Shown in pieces: positions 34,582 through 41,437 of a DNA stretch of 64,000 nt. The notes beneath the pieces are model-generated. The model did not search any database. It saw only the letters and a list, made by a program, of their open reading frames with translations, and was not told where the DNA came from. The stretch is from NCBI GenBank assembly GCA_903842345.1, contig CAIMLR010000036.1, positions 186,001-250,000 on the forward strand, given 5' to 3'. Numbering within the stretch: the first letter of the stretch is position 1; every line of letters begins with the position of its first letter. The stretch is from an uncultured Myxococcales bacterium (GTDB lineage: Bacteria > Myxococcota_A > UBA9042). The position numbers and the translations under genes were made by a program.

Positions 34582-34764
34582 ATGGACATTTCAACCGCGA
34601 TCGCAACCATTCTTGCCGCGTTCCACGGCTTCAACACGCTGATCCGTCCGCAGATCCCAGCCGCCTCTTGGGCGAAGCTCGGCGCTGTCGGTCGCGTCGT
34701 GGACGTCCTGCTGGGCAACTACGGCAACACGGCCAACATCCCCGTCATAGACGAGCAGAAGTAA
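34582..34764 (+). CDS. Small holin-like protein
   Basis: The 60-residue product starts MDISTAIATILAAFHGFNTL after AGGGG. It has one moderately hydrophobic N-terminal segment and a C-terminal GNYGNTANIPVID. Size and place in the lysis group suggest a holin or holin-associated protein, but the membrane segment is weak, so the function is tentative. Confidence 0.5.
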   Translation: MDISTAIATILAAFHGFNTLIRPQIPAASWAKLGAVGRVVDVLLGNYGNTANIPVIDEQK

Positions 34765-34767
34765 CCA

Positions 34768-35778
34768 GTGGCCAAGCACGCGCTGGTCATTCCCGACATG
34801 CACGTTGGTTTCCGACGTGCCACCAACGGCAACCTTACGCCACTCCACGATGAATCGGCCTTGAAGGCAGCGCTGAAGATGGCGCGGCAGATCCGGCCAA
34901 GCGAAGTAGTCATGCTGGGCGACAACCTCGACCTCGCCGCGTGGTCGTCCAAGTTCGTCCCGACGCCCGACCTTAGGGAAACGACACAGGCCAGCCTCGA
35001 ATGCCTCCGTGACTTTCTCGTCGCCCTTCGGAAAGCCGTTGGACCCAAGTGCCGCCTGACCTACCTCGAAGGCAACCACGAGGCACGAATAGGCAAGCTC
35101 TTGCTCGTCGTGGCAGGTGAAGCCTACGGTCTGTCGCCAGCCGGTTCGGACGTCCCTGCGTTGTCGGTACCTGGGCTGCTGCGATTGGCCGACAAAGACC
35201 TACGCATCAACTACCTCGGACCATACGGCGCGACGTACTGGCTCTGGGGCAAGGTCGAGTGCACGCACGGCGACCTGATCAGGAAGCGTGGCGGTCACAC
35301 GGTTGGCGCTCGCCTTGTTGAGCACCCGAACCACCAGACCTTTGGACACATCCACCGCTGCGAGCTGGCTGGCCGAACGCTTCACGGCGCGTCGGGTCCG
35401 CACACCGTCTGGGCAATGTCTCCGGGGACGCTAGCCCGACTCGATGGTGTCGTCCCAGCAGGAACGGCGCACGTCGATTGGCAGCAAGGACTGGGGCTGA
35501 TCACGCTCGATGGCGAAGACATAGCGATGTTTCTGATCCCGATCACCAACGGCAAAGCGATGTTGCCGGGAGGTTTGAAGCCCATGATGGACCTAGACGA
35601 TGGTATAGACGACGAGAAGGTAGTCACGAAGCTAGCCGAACCTGAACCGAAGGACGCCGACAGGTTCCGCGAATTGCAATGGGTCGAAACGCTCCCGCAG
35701 GTCTGGGAACAACGCCACGTACCTGTCCAGCAGGACGACGCGATCCTTGGGATCAACCTGACGGACGTGCTGTCATGA
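34768..35778 (+). CDS. Metallophosphoesterase in lysis region
   Basis: The 336-residue product starts with GTG. It carries the calcineurin-type metal-binding set: IPDMHVG, VVMLGDNLDLAAW, YLEGNHEARIGK, a CTHGDLI and a final FGHIHRCELAG, giving the Asp, Asn and His ligands of a two-metal site. It would hydrolyse a phosphate ester, perhaps of nucleic acid or nucleotides; the substrate is not known. It is coupled to the endolysin gene by ATGA, which is an unusual position for such an enzyme. Confidence 0.85.
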   Translation: MAKHALVIPDMHVGFRRATNGNLTPLHDESALKAALKMARQIRPSEVVMLGDNLDLAAWSSKFVPTPDLRETTQASLECLRDFLVALRKAVGPKCRLTYLEGNHEARIGKLLLVVAGEAYGLSPAGSDVPALSVPGLLRLADKDLRINYLGPYGATYWLWGKVECTHGDLIRKRGGHTVGARLVEHPNHQTFGHIHRCELAGRTLHGASGPHTVWAMSPGTLARLDGVVPAGTAHVDWQQGLGLITLDGEDIAMFLIPITNGKAMLPGGLKPMMDLDDGIDDEKVVTKLAEPEPKDADRFRELQWVETLPQVWEQRHVPVQQDDAILGINLTDVLS

Positions 35779-36278
35779 CCGGAGAAGTGCTGATCGCTCG
35801 CGGACGCTCAGCCATCGGCAAAGGCGTCGTTTACGGCTTAGGCAAGGGAGGTCTTTGGCCTCTCGATAAACTGCCGTGCCGATCGTCGGCGAAGCTGGTC
35901 AACGGTGTTGCGAAGACCGCGCTCTGGTGCGACTGCTCAGGTTTTGTAGCTTGGGTGCTTGGCCGTTCACGGAAGGACAGCAAGGACTGGCCTTGGTGGT
36001 TGTCGACCGATTCGGTGTACGACGACGCGAAGGACGACGGCAAACACGTCCTGTTTACGAAGCTCGACAAGGCCGAACCGGGCTGTCTGGCTGTCTACTC
36101 CGACTGGAAGGACGCGGACGGGACGCACCACGAAGGACACATCGCCGTTGTTTCAGATCCTGCACTGCATCTTGTTATAGACTGCTCATCTTCTCAGAAT
36201 GGCATCGCGGAACATGCGCAGCCTGTCTTCTGGTCAGAACATCACGCCGTAATATTTTGCGCTTATCGCGGTTCTTAG
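35775..36278 (+). CDS. NlpC/P60-type endolysin
   Basis: The 167-residue product starts MTGEVLIARGRSAIGKGVVY. The cysteine-peptidase core is visible: LWCDCSGFVAWVLG with catalytic Cys, then EGHIAVVSD with catalytic His, and a polar residue near VIDCSSSQ. NlpC/P60 enzymes cut peptide stems of peptidoglycan. No signal peptide is seen, so release probably depends on the holin. It is the last gene of the lysis group. Confidence 0.8.
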   Translation: MTGEVLIARGRSAIGKGVVYGLGKGGLWPLDKLPCRSSAKLVNGVAKTALWCDCSGFVAWVLGRSRKDSKDWPWWLSTDSVYDDAKDDGKHVLFTKLDKAEPGCLAVYSDWKDADGTHHEGHIAVVSDPALHLVIDCSSSQNGIAEHAQPVFWSEHHAVIFCAYRGS

Positions 36279-36337
36279 AACCTGCAACGTCGCTTTCAGA
36301 ACTTCTGTACCTTGTCCATTTTTTGACCGAGCTTCCA

Positions 36338-36430
36338 ATATACGGTGATGATATACCGTATATCGTCAGACTATATCACCGACTAGGCGACAGCCATATA
36401 GCCTATAATAGTCTGAAACACATAGGCTAT
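36338..36430. promoter_or_regulatory. AT-rich dyad cluster, candidate lysogeny operator
   Basis: The 310-base gap after the endolysin gene is AT-rich and carries several dyads: ATATACGGT (36338-36346 with complement at 36355-36363), CAGACTAT (36367-36374 with complement at 36408-36415), and ATAGCCTAT (36398-36406 with complement at 36422-36430). TATAAT lies at 36404-36409 inside the cluster, a possible -10 box, with no clear -35. This is how repressor operators over a promoter look. The next gene, 160 bases on, encodes a winged-helix-like protein. Confidence 0.6.
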
Positions 36431-36588
36431 GCACCTGCACAGCTATACCTACCTGCCGGACGACGGGGCCACGCCTGCCTACACGATCTTCGGCATGCAT
36501 GCCAAAAAGTGGCGGTCTGATGGAATCCGCTTGACGAGCCTCCCAACATTTCGTATTCTCCGTTGCGGCACTGCGCCGGAGGTACTCG

Positions 36589-37131
36589 ATGACGAACCAG
36601 CCGATGGAAACGAAGGTAGAGGAACTGCTACGCGCGAGTCGTGCTGAACTGGCGCGCAACGAGACCACCTTGGAAGAGTACGACCGCAATCGATTCCCCC
36701 TGTACGCCATCGTGATGGCAAACAGGGCTGTCGTGGCGGCACTTTCCGAACTTCTGGGGGCACAACCTGCACGCCTTCCTGCGTATGTTCCCCGTCCGGC
36801 CCAGAAGCCAGACGCCCCGGTCGCGCAGCGCCGCACGCACGGTGGTCGGGCGCGCATGGAACGCGTCAAAGCAGCGTTCTCCGCTGTGGGCAACATCGCA
36901 ATGTCTCCGAACGACGTGGCCCACAAGGTCAACGAGGGCTTGTTGCCGGACGACCCGAACTTCATGAAACGTGACGCGATCAACAGCATGATGCACCGCG
37001 AAACCGACGTGTTCGAGAAGGACGGCTACGGCAAGTACCGCGTCATCCCCGCCATCTTCGACGCCGAACCGGTGTCGATGTTCTCCGACGATGCCGACGC
37101 GAACGGCGGCAACGCTGAGGTGGTCCAATGA
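36589..37131 (+). CDS. Winged-helix-like phage protein, candidate lysogeny regulator
   Basis: The 180-residue product starts MTNQPMETKVEELLRASRAE. The N-terminal third is helical and charged. A basic linker (RRTHGGRARMER) leads to a C-terminal part that reads like a winged helix: AMSPNDVAHKVNEGLLPDDP, INSMMHRETDVFEKDGYGKY. It lies between the lysis genes and the integrase, behind the dyad cluster, so a regulator role is plausible. It is not similar to CI-type repressors, so this is inference. Confidence 0.55.
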   Translation: MTNQPMETKVEELLRASRAELARNETTLEEYDRNRFPLYAIVMANRAVVAALSELLGAQPARLPAYVPRPAQKPDAPVAQRRTHGGRARMERVKAAFSAVGNIAMSPNDVAHKVNEGLLPDDPNFMKRDAINSMMHRETDVFEKDGYGKYRVIPAIFDAEPVSMFSDDADANGGNAEVVQ

Positions 37132-37190
37132 GAAGGTAGGAACCGGCACGCGCCTGTAGTGCACAGGGGGCGCGCGTGTCGGGAATGCCC

Positions 37191-37236
37191 ACCCCGCCTG
37201 AGAGCCGACTTTCGACGGCAGACTCTCAGGCGGGGT
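37191..37236 (+). terminator. 14-bp hairpin after the winged-helix gene
   Basis: ACCCCGCCTGAGAG (37191-37204) pairs perfectly with 37223-37236 over an 18-base loop, 60 bases after the stop at 37131. The loop includes part of GACGGCAGACT (37214-37224), which recurs at 37547-37557. Confidence 0.6.
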
Positions 37237-37599
37237 GCCCTGGATGTCAAGGTGCCGGTGGAGAGATGCGCTGTAGCTGGCGCATCACGTACCGGAAAGC
37301 TGGACGCGGAACATGTGAAACGCCCCGTATCGACCGGTAGTAGCTTAGCTACTGCCACAAGGCGGCGTCAACTTCTCCGCACGCGTCCGGCACCACGTTG
37401 TCTGGCCGAAGGGCCATTCTGTTCGGTGTAACCGTGCGTATTTATTATTGTACCGTACGCGATTGCCGTTGTGGTTGTGTGGTTGAGTTCCGCACGATCG
37501 ATGGTCGTCGCGTGCCCATGCACCAGCACTAACTGAAGATCTGCTTGACGGCAGACTGATGGACGCCTGACCGGCGTCGGCACGACCTGTGCCAAACTT

Positions 37600-37642
37600 G
37601 GCAGGGACGGTGGGGTCACCCCACCGTCCCTGCCGTGGTTTT
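37600..37642 (+). terminator. Rho-independent terminator
   Basis: A perfect 16-bp stem (37600-37615 with 37619-37634, 3-base loop) is followed by GTGGTTTTT. This is the best intrinsic terminator in the window, the only phage stem with a clear T-run. Confidence 0.8.
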
Positions 37643-37729
37643 TGGGCCACCATCCGCTTGACGCAGGATGACCGACGCGTGCTACCTTCCAGCGCACAAC
37701 GCCCCCAAGCGGAAACAACGGCGACGACC

Positions 37730-37918
37730 ATGCCCAGTTCAGGCACCGACGAATCGACTGGACTGGTCGTCGCCGCGTTGCTGGCCGAAGCCGACCGGCT
37801 AGACGCGCTCGCGTTGGTCTTGCCGGACTTCGCCGACGCTGCGACAACACGAGCGCTGGCTGAACGGACGCGGGCACAGGCTACCGCGCTCGCCCTGTCA
37901 CCGGATGACGAAGACTAA
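37730..37918 (+). CDS. Small hypothetical phage protein
   Basis: The 62-residue product starts MPSSGTDESTGLVVAALLAE and is helical, Ala/Leu/Asp-rich. The ribosome site is weak. It lies 19 bases before the next gene, probably in the same transcript. No family was recognised. Confidence 0.45.
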   Translation: MPSSGTDESTGLVVAALLAEADRLDALALVLPDFADAATTRALAERTRAQATALALSPDDED

Positions 37919-37937
37919 CCACCCACAAGGAGTACAC

Positions 37938-38177
37938 ATGGCTTTCCCAGACGCAAATCATCAGGTCAACGAGGCGCATCAAGTTGGCGAGTCATTCAAA
38001 CCGTATGGCGACGCTGGCGGGACCGTCCCCGAGGTCTGGGTCTCGCGCGGGCATTGGAAGCAAGATGGCGTCACGCATAAGGTCTGGGGAATTGGGACCA
38101 CGAAGGCGGCGGCGCAGGCAGACGCCGAACGGCGCGTGAATGCCCATGAAATCAGCGAATGGGCGCAACAGCCCTAG
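37938..38177 (+). CDS. Small hypothetical phage protein next to integrase
   Basis: The 79-residue product starts MAFPDANHQVNEAHQVGESF after AAGGAG. It has GHWKQDGVTHKVWGIGTTKA followed by a helix, a small alpha-beta pattern. It converges on the integrase gene; the two stops share CTAG (38174-38177). No family was recognised. Confidence 0.6.
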   Translation: MAFPDANHQVNEAHQVGESFKPYGDAGGTVPEVWVSRGHWKQDGVTHKVWGIGTTKAAAQADAERRVNAHEISEWAQQP

Positions 38178-39997
38178 CGGGTCGCCAGCGCCTCAAACGC
38201 CGCCTTCGTCGCCGCCAACTCGGCTTCGCTCCACATCCGCATACCAGATCGGACGCGGGTGGCTGGCTCAGGAAGCTTGCCGAACCTGTACAGGCGCTTC
38301 AGCGTTGCCGCCGTCGTCCCCAAGCGCTCGGCCACCTGCGACAACAGCAGACCGTTTGACGACGGGATCAGCATCGCCGTCTTCTTGTCGCCACCCAGCA
38401 GGTCCGCCCACGTCGCGAGATCGCTGTGTGGGTACAGAACGCCACCGTCGGCGGTCGGCAGTCGCAACGAGATCGACTCGATTCCGATCTGCGACACGAA
38501 GATCGCCGACACGTACTTTTTGCACCACGCGCGCTTCTGCTCGTTGCTCCACGACGAATCGAACACCCAGGCATCCGGCGCAAACGTCGCGTCCAACTCG
38601 ATCGCAGTCGGCTGCACAGGACCGGCGACAACCCCAGCCAGCTTCGCTTCGGCATCGCGGCGATCCTTGCGGATTCCGTCTTGCTGCTGGTCGTGCTTGG
38701 CCCTGTCGATCCGACCGTCCACGTACAGGTCGGCGAGGCGCGCTTCCTTGGCCGCGAAGCCGTCCAGAAGCTTCTCCAGCCGTTTCCGCTCGCTCGTCGT
38801 GTCGGGCGTCTTCTTTGCCGCTTCCCGTGCGCCGGAAACCACATCCTTGTCCCTTGTCAGTGAGACAAGGTAGCGATCAACCGCGATGTTGATTCGCGCG
38901 ACGGGTGGTTCGCCGAACTGGCACTTGCCGATGCCCTTGGTCCTTGTCGACTTGCAGGCGCAGACGTAGCGGACCTGATTGTTGTGCGTCTTGCCGGTGT
39001 TGTGCCCATAGGCGACGTGGCCGGTCTGTTCACCCGTCAGGTCAAAGAAGCCGTTGATTACAGCACCGTGGGTGTCTGGCGCGTCATGGGCACGGACGAA
39101 GCCCGACAGATAGGCGTCCTTGGACGTCTCCCGCATCGACACGGAGATCCGCGCAACCCGATCAACCAGCTTCGCCTGCGCCTTCGCCCACGTTTCGTCC
39201 GACACCAACTGCGGCAATTGCCCTTCACCGCCGAAGATGCGAACGCGGATGACGTCTTCGTCCTTGCGCGCGATCTTTTTGCGTTCTGGCTGGCGACCGG
39301 CGACGGTCGGGTAGGCTTCGCCCCGCCGCTGGTCGAACGTCACGATGCCCTTATAGATGGTGTTGGTCAGGACGTTCTTGATCGAATTCCGCGTGTAGCC
39401 GAGATCGCTGGCGATCGATTCGCTGCTTTCACCTGCGAGAAAGCGATCATAGGCGTCTGCGATCGCCTGCGCTTCGCCCGTGTACGTCCAGCCGTTCTTG
39501 CGGTCGTACTGCGTGCCGCGTGGTGCAATCCCCGACACCCAGTGGCCTGCCTTCCGGCGCTGCTCCTTGCCCGCTTGGGCACGGCGCGTGATCTCCACCT
39601 TCTCCTTGCCAGCCAGCAGCGCGAGGATTCCGCTTACCAAGGCGTCATCGGCCTTGGACAGATCACGGACACCCTGCGGCGTGTAGATCTTGGTTGCAGT
39701 CGCTTGGCAGGATGAAAGCACGCCCAGATCAAGGTTGGATGCACGGATCAGCCGGTCGATCGAGTCGACGGCGATGTGCGTGTCAGGGTCGCGGATCGCG
39801 GGGAGGACCTCTTGGAGCCATTCGCGGGTCTGGGCGACAGCGGACCCCGAAACGCCTACGATCTCGACCCAGAGGACGTCGGAAACACCCTCGCGCTGGG
39901 CAATTTTGCGGATCTCGTGGCGCTGGCGCTCAAGCCCCTCGCCGCCAATGCCTTCCTGTTGATCTGTGGAAACCCGAACTACGCCGACCAGCTTCAT
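38174..39997 (-). CDS. int: Large serine integrase with extra C-terminal HTH
   Basis: The 607-residue protein has the serine recombinase order. The catalytic domain has Ser10 in VVRVSTDQQ and an Arg motif VDSIDRLIR (78-85). A recombinase domain follows, then a zinc ribbon around YVCACKS and GKCQFG (about residues 340-360), then a coiled coil (ERKRLEKLLDGFAAKEARLA). The last 59 residues form an added MerR/excisionase-like HTH: LSQVAERLGTTAATLKRLYR, then GMRMWSEAEL. The ATG at 39997 is chosen for its AGGAGG 6 bases upstream over the in-frame TTG at 40003. It catalyses attP x attB recombination and lies 57 bases from attR. Confidence 0.93.
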   Translation of the reverse strand: MKLVGVVRVSTDQQEGIGGEGLERQRHEIRKIAQREGVSDVLWVEIVGVSGSAVAQTREWLQEVLPAIRDPDTHIAVDSIDRLIRASNLDLGVLSSCQATATKIYTPQGVRDLSKADDALVSGILALLAGKEKVEITRRAQAGKEQRRKAGHWVSGIAPRGTQYDRKNGWTYTGEAQAIADAYDRFLAGESSESIASDLGYTRNSIKNVLTNTIYKGIVTFDQRRGEAYPTVAGRQPERKKIARKDEDVIRVRIFGGEGQLPQLVSDETWAKAQAKLVDRVARISVSMRETSKDAYLSGFVRAHDAPDTHGAVINGFFDLTGEQTGHVAYGHNTGKTHNNQVRYVCACKSTRTKGIGKCQFGEPPVARINIAVDRYLVSLTRDKDVVSGAREAAKKTPDTTSERKRLEKLLDGFAAKEARLADLYVDGRIDRAKHDQQQDGIRKDRRDAEAKLAGVVAGPVQPTAIELDATFAPDAWVFDSSWSNEQKRAWCKKYVSAIFVSQIGIESISLRLPTADGGVLYPHSDLATWADLLGGDKKTAMLIPSSNGLLLSQVAERLGTTAATLKRLYRFGKLPEPATRVRSGMRMWSEAELAATKAAFEALATR

Positions 39998-40035
39998 GTC
40001 CAACCTCCTGAAAGGACGGATTTTAGCACAGCCCG

Positions 40036-40080
40036 CGAAACGCTACAATTGTCAGCCGCTTTCCAGCGGCTGCCGCAGCG
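40036..40080. other. attR: attR, right prophage junction
   Basis: Phage sequence ends at the GCC at 40055-40057, and comM continues at 40058. The word GAAACGCT occurs in both phage arms (40036-40043 here and 4394-4401 at the left end), 12 bases from the core on each side and in the same orientation. Confidence 0.88.
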
Positions 40081-41023
40081 TTTCCAACACGTTGCGGGGA
40101 AATTCCGCCAATTCGTCGAGGAACAGCACGCCGCGGTGGGCGAGCGACACTTCACCCGGCTTCGGCACCGAACCGCCGCCCACCAGCGCGGGTCCCGAAA
40201 CGGTGTGATGCGGCGCCCGGAACGGCCGCTCCGTCAGCAGGCCCAAGCCGCGGGGCAGCAGCCCGGCCACCGAGTGGACCTTCGTCACTTCGATCGACTC
40301 GGCTGGCTCGAGCGGCGGAAGGATCGTCGGAATGCGCCGGGCCAGCATCGTCTTGCCGGTGCCCGGCGTACCGACCATTACCACGTTGTGGCCACCCGCT
40401 GCCGCCACCTCCAGCGCACGCTTGGCCACCGCGTGGCCACGGACGTCGGACCAATCCAGCATCGCCCGGCGCGCCACCGGCGGCTCACCCACGGCCGGCT
40501 CGGGCCACGGCTGCTCGCGGCGCAGACAGCGGACGACTTCACCCAGCGTCGCCGCGACGCGCACCTCGATCCCGGGCACCACGATCGCCTCCGCGACGTT
40601 GTCGATCGGGCACAGCAGGCCGCGCAGACCGAGACGCCGCGCCATCTCCGCGACCGCGAGCACGCCACACACCGGTCGCACCGCGCCGGTCAGCGAGAGT
40701 TCACCCAGCACCGCCCAGCCCGTGAGCGCATCGAGCGGAATCGCGCCGTCAGCCTGCAGGACCGCCAGCGCGACGGGCAGGTCAAAGCTGGTGCCGTCCT
40801 TGCGCAGGTCCGCTGGCGCCAAGTTCACGACAACGCGCGTCTTGGGAAATGGCAGCCCGCTGTGGCGAATCGCGCTGCGCACGCGTACCCGCGCCTCCCG
40901 CACGGTGAGTTCGGCAAGGCCGACTGTGTCAAACGACGGAAAACCGCCGGTCACATCGCATTCCACGTCAATCGGCTGCGCGTCCACGCCCAGGACGGCA
41001 GCACCTACAACTTTGGCGAGCAT
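40052..41023 (-). pseudogene. comM: comM, N-terminal part separated by prophage
   Basis: This encodes the first 322 ComM residues plus the junction Gly, then stops at TGA made by phage bases (40052-40054). It holds the N-terminal Lon-like domain ([20 protein letters not shown]), Walker A GTPGTGKT and Walker [11 protein letters not shown]. The sensor and arginine-finger parts are on the 3' piece at 3818-4381, so this fragment alone should not form a working hexamer. Both pieces are free of other lesions, as expected if the insertion is recent or regularly reversed. Confidence 0.93.
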
Positions 41024-41437
41024 GGGATTCCTTCAGTGCGTCATGCGCTCTGGCCAACGCTTGTGCACCGGCTGTGCCAAGACGGGGCTCAGCAGCTTTT
41101 GCCAGTGGTTCTAAATCGTTCCAACGCGCAGGCGCGGACTACGGCGTGGTCTCGTCGGTCTCAGAAGTCTCACGACGGCCGAGATTCTCGTTTGGTTTTG
41201 CCGGCGTGCGATCGACGCATTCGGCCACTGCCGGCGTTGCGACCGTCCATGGCGCTGGACCGCATCACTGAAATCGGCGGTCTTTTCCAGCAGCGACGCG
41301 CGGCGGTCTCACTTCCGTGCCTCGCCGTCCCACATCGCCGGCCCTTCGTGGACTCCTGCCGGGACAAACGTCGCCGCGAGGGTTGGCGGTCCGGAGCGTG
41401 CGTTGCTACACTCGACTACAACTTTGTGAGGCGCTGC
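41024..41437. other. Intergenic region between comM and lipoprotein gene
   Basis: About 410 bases between divergent genes must contain both promoters. No clear -35/-10 pair, repeat or RNA gene was seen. Long frames crossing it continue from the integrase-complement strand and are not supported. Confidence 0.4.

Larger units (their letters stand above)
37132..37729. other. Non-coding stretch before right-end genes
   Basis: About 600 bases hold two strong hairpins (37191-37236, 37600-37634), an 11-base direct repeat GACGGCAGACT (37214-37224, 37547-37557) and an AT-rich patch at 37435-37460. A 90-codon frame at 37159-37431 overlaps the first hairpin and lacks a ribosome site, so it is not taken as a gene. 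Confidence 0.5.
4382..40057. mobile_element. Siphovirus-type prophage inserted in comM
   Basis: The element is 35,676 bp and bounded by a 3-base GCC direct repeat. It carries a large serine integrase next to attR and terminase, portal, capsid, tail tube, tape measure, tail tip, spanin-like and endolysin genes in the order usual for long-tailed non-contractile phages. No tail sheath was found, so siphovirus morphology is inferred. No structural gene shows an obvious frameshift or stop, so the prophage may be intact. No polymerase, primase or helicase was recognised. Joining the flanks restores a 509-codon comM frame, which fixes both ends to the base or within 2 bases. Confidence 0.95.

Noticed and set aside
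34768-35778. Metallophosphoesterase as a replication or repair nuclease such as SbcD
   Set aside because: It lacks the capping domain and partner gene, and its place is in the lysis group.
37159-37431. 90-codon frame after the winged-helix gene
   Set aside because: It overlaps a 14-bp hairpin, has no ribosome site and is rich in Arg and Cys without a pattern.
4382-40057. Phage defence system cargo
   Set aside because: No restriction, retron, reverse transcriptase, CBASS, abortive infection or other known defence motif was seen. The only enzyme outside packaging, lysis and integration is the metallophosphoesterase.
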